From Spirochaetaceae bacterium (lineage in GTDB: Bacteria; Spirochaetota; Spirochaetia; Treponematales; Breznakiellaceae), in NCBI GenBank assembly GCA_031258615.1, contig JAIRMP010000036.1, positions 1 to 9,791 on the forward strand: a stretch of 9,791 nt of DNA, written 5' to 3'. Below the pieces are notes generated by a model. That model ran no database searches. It saw nothing but the letters and a program-made list of their open reading frames with translations, and was not told the origin of the DNA. Positions 1-6,278 of the stretch are shown here, in pieces. The position numbers and the translations under genes are program-made. Numbering within the stretch: position 1 is the stretch's first letter; each line of letters opens with the position of its first letter.

Positions 1-66
1 GCCTTTAACTCTATCTCAAACGCCATAAACTTTCTCCGTCGAGGCCGCGCCGCGAAAGCGCCCGTT

Positions 67-1233
67 CTAAAGCAGCTTCTTTAGCTCCGCCGCCTTGTCC
101 GTCTTTTCCCAGGGGAAATCTTTCCTGCCAAAGTGCCCGTAGGACGCTGTTTTTTGGTATATCGGCCTCTGTAGATCGAGCATCTTGATGATGCCGGAAG
201 GCGACAGATCGAAGACCTTGACCACGGCTTCCTCTATTTTTCTTTCCGGCACATTTGCCGTGCCAAACGTATCCACCATCACGGAGATCGGGAACGGAAC
301 GCCTATCGCGTAAGCCAGCTGAATCTCGCAGTACCCGGCAAGCCCCGCGGCGACAATGTTTTTGGCAACATAGCGCGCCGCGTAAGCCGCGCTGCGGTCA
401 ACTTTAGTCGGGTCCTTGCCGGAAAACGCGCCCCCGCCGTGCCTGCCCATGCCGCCGTACGTGTCAACAATGATCTTGCGGCCTGTCAGCCCCGTGTCGC
501 CGAAGGGCCCCCCCACAACAAAACGTCCGGTAGGGTTGATGTAGAACTTTGTATTTGCGTCCACCATGCCGGTAGGCTCCAAAACCGGTTTGATTATCCT
601 TGATATGACCGTCTCCTTTATCTCGGCGTACGAAACATCCGGATCGTGCTGATGGGAGACGACAACCGCGTCCACCCGGATCGGTTTGCGCCCCTCGTAC
701 TCCACCGTCACCTGACTCTTCGCGTCCGGACGCAGCCATTTTACCGCGTTCGTCTTGCGCAGTTCAGCGGCGTTAAGCAGAATCTTGTGCGCCAGCGTGA
801 TCGGGAGCGGCATCAGCTCCTCCGTTTCCGCGCAGGCAAAGCCGAACATCATGCCCTGGTCGCCCGCCCCCTGCTGCCCCCTGTACTCCTCCAGGCCAAG
901 CCCGGAAACACCCTGGCTTATGTCAGGCGACTGGCTGTGTATCATGTCCAGTACCGCCATAGACTGAAAATCGAGGCCGTAATCGGGGTTCGTGTAGCCT
1001 ATCGCCTTCGCCACGTCCCGCACTATGCTCTGAAAATCGACAAAGGTCTTTGTCGTGATTTCGCCGCCAATCAGCACAAGCGATGTGGACGCGAAGGTTT
1101 CGCAGGCGACACGACTCTGCGGATCGTCCCGCAGGCAGGCGTCCAGTATAGCGTCGGAAACTTGATCGCACAGTTTATCGGGATGCCCCTCCCCAACCGA
1201 CTCGGATGTAAAAAAATACCGTCTTTTCTCCAT
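67..1233 (-). CDS. metK: S-adenosylmethionine synthetase (methionine adenosyltransferase)
   Basis: Makes S-adenosylmethionine from L-methionine and ATP in the cytosol, supplying methyl groups and polyamine precursors. The 388-residue product has the usual family length and all hallmarks in order: N-terminal ESVGEGHPDK (residues 11-20, with the catalytic His17 and Mg-binding Asp19), the GAGDQG hexapeptide (122-127), and the glycine-rich GGGAFSGKD loop (267-274 region) followed by KVDRSAAY. The family normally acts as a homotetramer binding Mg2+ and K+. The ATG start is backed by an AGGAG ribosome binding site (complement of 1244-1248) ten bases upstream. It is probably monocistronic, because a promoter-like sequence lies in the gap after the upstream lipoprotein gene. 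No SAM riboswitch is possible in the roughly 50-base leader. Nothing is truncated or missing. Confidence 0.98.
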   Translation of the reverse strand: MEKRRYFFTSESVGEGHPDKLCDQVSDAILDACLRDDPQSRVACETFASTSLVLIGGEITTKTFVDFQSIVRDVAKAIGYTNPDYGLDFQSMAVLDMIHSQSPDISQGVSGLGLEEYRGQQGAGDQGMMFGFACAETEELMPLPITLAHKILLNAAELRKTNAVKWLRPDAKSQVTVEYEGRKPIRVDAVVVSHQHDPDVSYAEIKETVISRIIKPVLEPTGMVDANTKFYINPTGRFVVGGPFGDTGLTGRKIIVDTYGGMGRHGGGAFSGKDPTKVDRSAAYAARYVAKNIVAAGLAGYCEIQLAYAIGVPFPISVMVDTFGTANVPERKIEEAVVKVFDLSPSGIIKMLDLQRPIYQKTASYGHFGRKDFPWEKTDKAAELKKLL

Positions 1234-1264
1234 ATAAATTAAACTCCTAAAAGCTTTCTCTAAA

Positions 1265-1317
1265 GCGGCAGAATCGCCGCCGCATAATAAAATATTAACT
1301 CTTTCTGTAGATGTTAA
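1265..1317 (-). promoter_or_regulatory. Putative metK promoter and short leader hairpin
   Basis: On the minus strand, TTAACA (complement of 1312-1317) is followed 17 bases later by TATTTT (complement of 1289-1294). This fits a housekeeping-type promoter, with 5 of 6 bases matching at -35 and 4 of 6 at -10. The expected start near 1282 gives a leader of about 48 bases. That leader begins with a GC hairpin (5-bp arms at 1265-1269 and 1276-1280, 6-base loop) and ends in the metK Shine-Dalgarno. The hairpin is too small to be a SAM riboswitch. The assignment rests on consensus matching only. Confidence 0.45.
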
Positions 1318-1388
1318 GGCATTTTACCGGTTCCGGACGGAATTCGGTTAAATACTACTTAAATTGTAGGAAATAATTGTGTTTACAG

Positions 1389-2150
1389 TCAAGACCGCCA
1401 GGGCGTCCAGCGGACCTCATAGCGGAGGGGGGCATCCAGCACCAGCAGGTCTGTAAGCGGTATCGTGAATTTGGCATGGCTGCCCTTGCCGGTTCCGCCT
1501 TTTACGCTTTCGACAGGGCCGGGAAAGTCAAGGTTTAAGAGGAAGTTTGCGCCGCGTATCTCGTCCGCGATGGCCTTGCCGTAAACCGAAGCGACAAGCT
1601 CAAGGTAGGCGTCCCTGCCTATCACCTCGCCCGTCACGATCGGCGCCATCAGCGCTGAAAGGTAGTCCACAAGATCAGGTGAAACGAGCAGCAACAGTTC
1701 CTGCCCGTTATTGATGTTAAGGTCTATCGTCAGGCTTCCGCCGGACGCCGAATGTTCCCATACAATGGCGGAAAATTTTTTCCCGCCTGTTTTTTGGGAA
1801 ACGGTGTCCGCGGCGCTGTTCAGGAACCGGGCCATGCTTGATATGACAATGCCGCCTTCAAGCCCGCCCTGGCCTGTGTTGCGCAACGCCGAGGCTTCAA
1901 CGCCCTGTATCGCCGCAAAGCTCCTGTTCAGCAGGGCCGCGTCAAAGACAGGCCCGCCGCCCTTTTCCGAAAGGCTCGTTAGCAGGCGTTCCATGTTGGG
2001 GAGCAACGCGCTTTTCAGCGTGAATTCCGCGCGGGAATCGCTGTGAATCTCTCCGTCCAGACGGGCACCGCACGAAACGCAGACAGTCAGGATTAGAAAC
2101 GTAAACAGCGCCCCAAGACATAGGAGGGACGCCTTGTACTTGGCAGACAC
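1389..2150 (-). CDS. Putative lipoprotein, last gene of envelope cluster
   Basis: A 253-residue protein of no family I recognise. Residues 1-26 form a lipoprotein-type signal (basic MSAKYK, then a long hydrophobic core) ending at VCVSC, so Cys27 is the likely lipidated residue. The -3 position is Cys rather than Leu, which spirochaete lipoboxes tolerate. The mature part is mixed alpha/beta with a glycine-rich stretch (91-100) and no transmembrane segment, so it should be a membrane-anchored periplasmic or surface protein. The start is GTG, eight bases after the stop of the LysM gene, and has no clear Shine-Dalgarno, which suggests translational coupling to that gene. The context implies an envelope role together with its two upstream neighbours. 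Function is unknown. Confidence 0.75.
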   Translation of the reverse strand: MSAKYKASLLCLGALFTFLILTVCVSCGARLDGEIHSDSRAEFTLKSALLPNMERLLTSLSEKGGGPVFDAALLNRSFAAIQGVEASALRNTGQGGLEGGIVISSMARFLNSAADTVSQKTGGKKFSAIVWEHSASGGSLTIDLNINNGQELLLLVSPDLVDYLSALMAPIVTGEVIGRDAYLELVASVYGKAIADEIRGANFLLNLDFPGPVESVKGGTGKGSHAKFTIPLTDLLVLDAPLRYEVRWTPWRS

Positions 2151-2158
2151 AGGGCGCG

Positions 2159-3019
2159 CTATTTTTTGAGCGGGGCGTAAACCGCGTCGGGAGACCAGAG
2201 GCCGCTTCTTTCCTCACCGTTCACGCTGGGTATATCCACGACCATACCCTCCTCGATCAGATCGGGATTTTTGGGATTGGGGATTTTGTTTTTATTGGCC
2301 TGGTAGAGCAAAGGCCAACGGCGCGGGTCGCCATAGACCCACGAACGTCCCGCTATAGTCCAAAAACAATCGCCATACTTATCCCAGGACCTCACCGTAT
2401 ACCGCGCCGGCAGCGGCGTACCCTTATCCTGCTTATCTTCCACCGGCAAGGCGGGTTCCGCCGTTATACCGATCCTTTCCGCTGTCTTCCCTGAATCGGC
2501 AACCGGGAGCGTATCCGTAACGCTTGCATCTTCGGGCGGCGCCGTAAAAGCGGCCAATGTTTTAATGACTTTGTTGGCGTTCTCTATGGTATCGTCCAAT
2601 TTGTTTTCAGTTTTTGCTATTAGGCCAAGGTTGTAGTATGTTTTTGCGTCATAGAATTCAGTAGGGAAGTAACGCTTCGCCTCCGCTGAATCCGCCCAGA
2701 CCAGCCGTTCCAGCGCGTCGTCCATCTTATTGTCCGCAATATATATTTTTACCTGCTGTTCTACATACAGGTCCGACGCCGCCGCTGCTTCCGCCGCGCC
2801 TTCCGCGTTTGCTGCCGCTCCGTCATAATCCCCGGCGGCAAACGCCTGCTTCGCAAGGGTATGTAAACGTAAACCCTCCGCTAAATGCCTGTTATTTCTG
2901 ATATTGCCGAGCGTTTCGCCGGTCTTCTCCGTTGCCGCGCCAAAACCAAAAATACAAATTTGTATTAAACCAAACATTAACAGCAGGCGTTTATGACCTG
3001 CGTATTTTATGGTATTCAT
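2159..3019 (-). CDS. Secreted TPR-like / LysM-domain protein
   Basis: A 286-residue protein with three parts. Residues 10-29 form a hydrophobic signal or anchor segment. Residues 45-155 are alanine-rich amphipathic helices that look like tetratricopeptide units (for example 55-82 and 125-152). Residues 206-265 are a C-terminal LysM-like domain: YTVRSWD, then FWTIAGRSWVYGDPRRW, LLYQANKNKIPNP and LIEEGMVVDIP. LysM domains generally bind the N-acetylglucosamine of peptidoglycan, so an envelope location is likely. The two domains are joined by a Pro/Thr/Asp-rich linker (160-205). The ATG overlaps the stop of the upstream lipoprotein gene as ATGA, and a GGAG site (complement of 3027-3030) lies seven bases upstream. 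Signal cleavage after GFGAA is plausible but not certain. Confidence 0.85.
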   Translation of the reverse strand: MNTIKYAGHKRLLLMFGLIQICIFGFGAATEKTGETLGNIRNNRHLAEGLRLHTLAKQAFAAGDYDGAAANAEGAAEAAAASDLYVEQQVKIYIADNKMDDALERLVWADSAEAKRYFPTEFYDAKTYYNLGLIAKTENKLDDTIENANKVIKTLAAFTAPPEDASVTDTLPVADSGKTAERIGITAEPALPVEDKQDKGTPLPARYTVRSWDKYGDCFWTIAGRSWVYGDPRRWPLLYQANKNKIPNPKNPDLIEEGMVVDIPSVNGEERSGLWSPDAVYAPLKK

Positions 3020-3813
3020 AGTGCATCTCCATCTTCACCGGTTTCAAGCTGTTTTACCGCGTCTTCCACAATTTTTTCACTTTCGCCGATCTTTTCTTCC
3101 GCGTTTTTTAACGCAAGTTCAGCCTTTGTCTTTTTTTCTGTGGCAATGTTTATTGTTTCCATGAAAGCCGGTATGGATTCCCCGTAAAACTCCGCCGCAG
3201 CCGCGTAATCCTCGCTCCGCATGGCAGCATTACCTTTGTTGAACAATTCCGCTGCAAGGTTATAATTCTGTTTTACAGCGGTATCGGCCTTTAACTTAAG
3301 CGCCTGCTGCTGCATACTGCCGGACGTTGACTGCAAAGATTCGGCCTTTGCCAGCAGCGCATCGTTGATAATGGACGTAAAACCGTCAAGCGCGGAGCGC
3401 GCCTCGGTCAGGGCGGCCTCGTCAACGGCGTCAAAACCTGCTTCGTAAGTACCTGTGGCAGTATTCAACGCGCCATCGGCTGAATCAAAACGCTCTTTAT
3501 AATCGTTGTTAAGGTTGGAATTCATTACCTCCTGACGCTTTGCCCGCGCCGCAGTCAGTGTTTCGCCAAGTTCCGCATACATTGACTGCTTTTTGGCTAA
3601 AAGCTCACCGTCCTCCGCTTCGGGTGTTTCTTCGGCAATTTCGGTTTCTTCAACAACGGCAGGCTCTTCCTCCGTCTCCGGTTCGGCAGCAACATCTTCA
3701 ACCTTCGCCTGTTCAGGCTGAACCTCCTCTACAGTTTTTGGGGCGCTTTTGCAGGAAACCACCAAAACAACCAGGATCGCCGGCCAAATTCGGCTAAAAC
3801 TTACCTTACGCAC
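3016..3813 (-). CDS. Acidic lipoprotein with helical repeat region
   Basis: A 265-residue protein. The signal (1-20) ends at VVSC, giving Cys21 as the probable lipid attachment site. The next part, about 28-69, is a very acidic low-complexity spacer rich in Glu, Pro and Val. Such a tether could reach across the periplasm. Residues 70-258 are strongly helical and alanine/lysine-rich, with a TPR-like pair around 185-215 (YNLAAELFNKGNAAM...DYAAAAEFY) and a coiled-coil-prone C-terminus (224-258). The start is GTG with AGGAG (complement of 3820-3824) six bases upstream. The gene overlaps the LysM gene by four bases, and that gene also carries TPR-like helices, so the products may act together at the envelope. 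No specific function can be assigned. Confidence 0.8.
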   Translation of the reverse strand: MRKVSFSRIWPAILVVLVVSCKSAPKTVEEVQPEQAKVEDVAAEPETEEEPAVVEETEIAEETPEAEDGELLAKKQSMYAELGETLTAARAKRQEVMNSNLNNDYKERFDSADGALNTATGTYEAGFDAVDEAALTEARSALDGFTSIINDALLAKAESLQSTSGSMQQQALKLKADTAVKQNYNLAAELFNKGNAAMRSEDYAAAAEFYGESIPAFMETINIATEKKTKAELALKNAEEKIGESEKIVEDAVKQLETGEDGDAL

Positions 3814-3979
3814 AATAAACTCCTATTACACATATTATCGGATATTTTAACATCACACTTGATAAATTAAGGGATTCACGGAAGCGCCGGAATGAATACC
3901 CCGCCGTTACCTGATCTATCAGATCTGTGCGGAACAGAATATTCAAACCGGTAAACGCCTTTGCCTGGTCATTGTTCAT
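3806..3979 (-). CDS. Small ORF (57 aa) at the head of the envelope cluster
   Basis: A 57-codon ORF beginning MNNDQAKAFTGL and ending in TAA. It has a strong GGAGG Shine-Dalgarno (complement of 3988-3992) eight bases before the ATG, better than several of its neighbours. It overlaps the GTG start of the acidic lipoprotein gene by eight bases, a geometry typical of translational coupling. The N-terminal two thirds is polar and probably helical. The last 15 residues (MLKYPIICVIGVYCA) are hydrophobic with two cysteines, so membrane association is possible. I recognise no family. It starts 57 bases after the EIIA stop with no terminator visible between them. It could instead be a leader ORF controlling lipoprotein translation. 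It is real as a readable frame but unproven as a protein. Confidence 0.5.
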   Translation of the reverse strand: MNNDQAKAFTGLNILFRTDLIDQVTAGYSFRRFRESLNLSSVMLKYPIICVIGVYCA

Positions 3980-4035
3980 ACGGATTCCCTCCGCCTTTTT
4001 TTGAACAGGTTTACGCTTGCAAGCCTGTATGCCGC

Positions 4036-4482
4036 TTATTCGGAGAGGGCGCGGAGAATTTCCTCTGGTGTACCGGCTTTTAGCATCTCGGCGCGTTTTT
4101 CCTGGCTTTTAAAGAGCAGACTGATTTCGGCGAGAAATTGCAGGTGAGGGCCCGTTTTTTCCAGCGGTGAAATGGTCATGATGAAAATACGGCAGGGCTC
4201 GCCGTCAAGCGCCTCAAAGTCGACAGGACTGTCGGAAACACCGATACAAGTCACAAGATCGCTGACAGCGTTAGTTTTACCGTGAGGAATGGCGATGCCG
4301 TGCTTCATACCGGTGGACATCTTACCCTCACGTTCCATGACTGCCGCCAGCGCCGCCGCCTTATCCGTAACCTTACCGGCAGCCACAAGCAAATCAAGCA
4401 ACTCGTTAATAATATCCTGCTTGTTGCTGCCTTTAAGGTGAAGACAGATAGTATCCTTTGTTAAAATAGTATTTAAACCCAT
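4036..4482 (-). CDS. ptsN: PTS EIIA component of fructose/nitrogen type (PtsN-like)
   Basis: A 148-residue PTS_IIA-type-2 protein. The active-site histidine is His67 in GIAIPHGKT (62-70), and the second conserved histidine is His113 in GPHLQFLAEISLLF. Upstream, KQDIINELLDLL and MEREGKMSTGM match the family pattern. In other bacteria such proteins accept phosphate from HPr and either feed a sugar permease or act as a regulator. There is no EIIB or EIIC here, so a regulatory role is favoured, as inference. The frame extends upstream to a TTG at 4518, but I prefer the ATG at 4482, because the bases between form a consensus promoter and the family starts near this point. There is no Shine-Dalgarno before the ATG, so translation is probably leaderless. 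Confidence 0.9.
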   Translation of the reverse strand: MGLNTILTKDTICLHLKGSNKQDIINELLDLLVAAGKVTDKAAALAAVMEREGKMSTGMKHGIAIPHGKTNAVSDLVTCIGVSDSPVDFEALDGEPCRIFIMTISPLEKTGPHLQFLAEISLLFKSQEKRAEMLKAGTPEEILRALSE

Positions 4483-4489
4483 GAGTTTT

Positions 4490-4518
4490 ATTCTAATGGG
4501 ATTCCGTGCAAGAGTCAA
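4490..4518 (-). promoter_or_regulatory. Consensus promoter of ptsN, predicted leaderless start
   Basis: On the minus strand, TTGACT (complement of 4513-4518) is separated by exactly 17 bases from TAGAAT (complement of 4490-4495). Each hexamer matches the housekeeping consensus at 5 of 6 positions. Only seven bases (AAAACTC) separate the -10 box from the ATG at 4482, so transcription should begin at or within about two bases of the start codon. The absence of any Shine-Dalgarno agrees with this. Confidence 0.7.
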
Positions 4519-4564
4519 GCGGCCGTTTCCCGCATTGCGGCGTGCCCAGCGCGCGCTTCAGCCT

Positions 4565-4744
4565 GGAGTTTGCGGCGCAAACTCCTACCGTTGTTGTGGG
4601 GGCTGGGCGCCGCTCCACCGGGAGCCGTCATTGCGAGGAACGAAGTGACGAAGCAATCGTGGCAAGCCAGCGGCTTGCCATAGGAGTTTGCTACACAAGC
4701 CGCGAAGCGGCTTGCCGCTGTGCGGTTGTGCCGGCGGCACAACC
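4565..4744. repeat. Series of compact perfect hairpins with 3-base loops
   Basis: Four perfect palindromes share one design. They are 4565-4585 (arms GGAGTTTGC/GCAAACTCC), 4660-4680 (TGGCAAGCC/GGCTTGCCA), 4696-4714 (CAAGCCGC/GCGGCTTG) and 4724-4744 (GGTTGTGCC/GGCACAACC). Arms are 8-9 bp, and every loop is three bases (GGC, AGC, GAA, GGC). A 23-base direct repeat with two mismatches links 4707-4729 to 4778-4800. They lie in the spacer between manA and ptsN. Several short frames cross this region on both strands, but they only reflect GC-rich palindromes and are not believable genes. Confidence 0.85.
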
Positions 4745-4876
4745 CACACGCGGGTCGGTGGTGTCAGCCGCTGCAAGGCGGCTTGCCGCTTCGCGGTTGT
4801 CTACGCAAACTCCATCAGGCTTGTCGAGCCTCCTCGCCTGGATTGCCACGCGCCTGCGGCGCTCGCAATGACGGCT
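4623..4876. mobile_element. MITE/REP-like element with 15-bp terminal inverted repeats
   Basis: A 254-base segment bounded by perfect 15-bp inverted repeats: AGCCGTCATTGCGAG at 4623-4637 and its complement at 4862-4876. A second inner pair, CGTGGCAA (4658-4665) and TTGCCACG (4843-4850), sits in matching order, and a small GCGCC/GGCGC hairpin (4850-4862) lies just inside the right end. The terminal motif 'GTCATTGCGAG...GAAGCAATC' resembles palindromic intergenic repeats I recall from many unrelated bacteria. It codes for nothing visible, so any movement would need a transposase in trans. The three-base-loop hairpins between the arms suggest nested insertion of smaller palindromic units. A further GGCGCTCACAATGACG half-copy follows at about 4882-4897. 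Confidence 0.7.
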
Positions 4877-4957
4877 GGCGAGGCGGCGCTCACAATGACG
4901 ACCCACCTCCCACACCGCCGCAAACTTTGTTCGCGATGGCGATAAGGATGTATCTTT

Positions 4958-5095
4958 TCACCGGCGCCTTTCGTCCCACCGGGCGGAACGCTCGTCTACC
5001 CCGTCTTCCAGGGCCTTTTCACGGCTAAAGCAGTATAGTGCGTTTTGATGAATTACTTCACTGGAACGACGGTCAGTTTTTACAGCATTTATCAT
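4958..5095 (-). pseudogene. Short ORF (45 aa), possible gene remnant downstream of manA
   Basis: A 45-codon frame starts at an ATG 25 bases after the manA stop and reads MINAVKTDRRSSEVIHQNAL, then YCFSREKALEDGVDERSARW, then DERRR and a stop. The stretch VIHQNALYCFSREKALEDGV reminds me of the start of small DUF6573-type proteins, whose consensus runs 'ALEDGVLVDV'. Here the similarity stops abruptly after EDGV and gives way to charged residues at the edge of the palindrome cluster. A truncated remnant is therefore the best reading. The upstream bases (GCGCAAGAA) give no good Shine-Dalgarno. It may be untranslated, and the family link is from memory only. Confidence 0.3.
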
Positions 5096-5120
5096 TTCTT
5101 GCGCGGATGAACGCTGGTCG

Positions 5121-6278
5121 TCAGCAGGCTATAAAGGCTTCGAATGAGCCTGCAAGGTAAAGATTTTCGCGGGCCGCTTCCGTTACAAACACGCTTTCGC
5201 CCCGCCCTATCGCTATCTTTTCGCCGTCCTTAAAACGGAGGCTGACATTCCCGCTTGTGCAGACAAGAATTGAGGCGGAAGAAACGGGGAAAGCGGCCTC
5301 CCCGCCGGCATTGTCGATCCACGTAAGCGAGAAATCGTCTGCCGGGGCGGGGTACCTGACGCCAGGTTCGGGCTTGAGTATATCCGGCATGAACGGGGTA
5401 AACCGCGCCACGTCAAACAGTTCCGCGCTGTCTATTTGCTTAGTCGTGAGGCCGCCCCGGATAACGTTATCGGAGGCGGCCATCAGTTCTATTCCCGCCC
5501 CGTGAATGTATGCGTGAACGACGCCTGGCGGTACGAATATCGCCTGGCCGCGCTCCAAATCCACAACATTGAGGTACAGCGGGGACAGGACGGACGGGTC
5601 GCGCGGGAACAAGCCGTTTAGCTTTTCCGTCAGTTCCAGTTCCGGGATGAACCCTTCGTATTCATTTTTGACGCGATCCATATTTTTTTCTATGAAAGAC
5701 GATATTCCGGCGCGTTCGTCGTCGGTCAGCGTGAAAAGCGCGCGCAAAAAATTCTTTACCGCGCCGTTCTCCCGCGAAGCGCCGTCCGCGCCAACAGAAT
5801 CAAGGGGCGCGGTAAGTTTTTTTACCGCCGGGCAGCTTAGGGCGGACAACCTTTGTTTTATGTCCTCCGGTTTGCGGAAACCGCACAACGCGCGGAATGG
5901 CGTCAACGCGCACAGTATCTCCGGTTTATGGTTTGGGTCCTTGTAGCTCCGCTCCGGCGCGTCAAGCGGAATACCGAGTGAGTTTTCCCTTGCGTACCCT
6001 GCCATAGCGTGCGCCCTATCGGGATGCGCCTGTATGGAAAGAGGCTTTTCAGCGGCAAGCACTTTGAACAGGAACGGCAGGCTGCCGGTAAGATCGGACA
6101 GAGGCCTTTTGCCCTCGTCCAGAAGCGCCAGCGAGGGGCCGCGCGGGTGCGTCCCCATCCACAGTTCGGCATAAGGCTTTCCGTCCGGGTTTTTGATCCC
6201 CAACAGCTCCGGGATAAAGTCCGGTGACCCCCAATCGTAACGCATTATTTCATTCTGTAACTTGTATACGCCATTCAT
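5121..6278 (-). CDS. manA: Mannose-6-phosphate isomerase, type I (zinc)
   Basis: Interconverts mannose-6-phosphate and fructose-6-phosphate, linking mannose use or mannosyl-donor synthesis to glycolysis. The 385-residue length is normal for type I enzymes. The expected zinc ligands are present: Gln83 and His85 in KPLSIQAHPD, Glu120 in DPNHKPEIL, and His255 in IFVPPGVVHAYIHG. The catalytic arginine is Arg274 in ASDNVIRGGLTTK. Other family motifs include YAELWMGTHPRGPS (36-49) and FRALCGFR (128-135). A C-terminal cupin-like half runs from about 300 to 380. The ATG start has an AAGGAT site (complement of 6286-6291) seven bases upstream and lies inside the end of the upstream fusion gene, overlapping it by 29 bases. 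That implies co-transcription and translational coupling. No clear terminator follows. Confidence 0.96.
   Translation of the reverse strand: MNGVYKLQNEIMRYDWGSPDFIPELLGIKNPDGKPYAELWMGTHPRGPSLALLDEGKRPLSDLTGSLPFLFKVLAAEKPLSIQAHPDRAHAMAGYARENSLGIPLDAPERSYKDPNHKPEILCALTPFRALCGFRKPEDIKQRLSALSCPAVKKLTAPLDSVGADGASRENGAVKNFLRALFTLTDDERAGISSFIEKNMDRVKNEYEGFIPELELTEKLNGLFPRDPSVLSPLYLNVVDLERGQAIFVPPGVVHAYIHGAGIELMAASDNVIRGGLTTKQIDSAELFDVARFTPFMPDILKPEPGVRYPAPADDFSLTWIDNAGGEAAFPVSSASILVCTSGNVSLRFKDGEKIAIGRGESVFVTEAARENLYLAGSFEAFIAC

Noticed and set aside
646..1242. Long plus-strand frame (198 codons) opposite metK
   Set aside because: It lies wholly antisense to a complete, motif-perfect metK and its translation shows no recognisable features. 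It is a shadow of high-GC codon usage.
1326..1348. Terminator for the 1389-2150 lipoprotein gene
   Set aside because: The nested stem (ACCG/CGGT with TTCCG/CGGAA) is interrupted, and no T-run follows on the minus strand.
1234..1388. SAM riboswitch upstream of metK
   Set aside because: The predicted leader is only about 50 bases and has one 5-bp hairpin, with no room for the multi-helix fold of known SAM riboswitches.
3983..4030. Intrinsic terminator after ptsN
   Set aside because: The ACAGG/CCTGT arms are only five bases, and the following tract on the minus strand is A-rich, not T-rich.
4483..4518. Upstream TTG start giving a 160-residue EIIA protein
   Set aside because: These 36 bases form a near-perfect promoter, and the extra 12 residues do not match the usual EIIA N-terminus.
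4506..5028. Several overlapping frames of 60-120 codons on both strands in the manA-ptsN spacer
   Set aside because: They are generated by GC-rich palindromes lacking stops, read on both strands at once, have low-complexity Arg/Cys-rich translations and have no credible starts.
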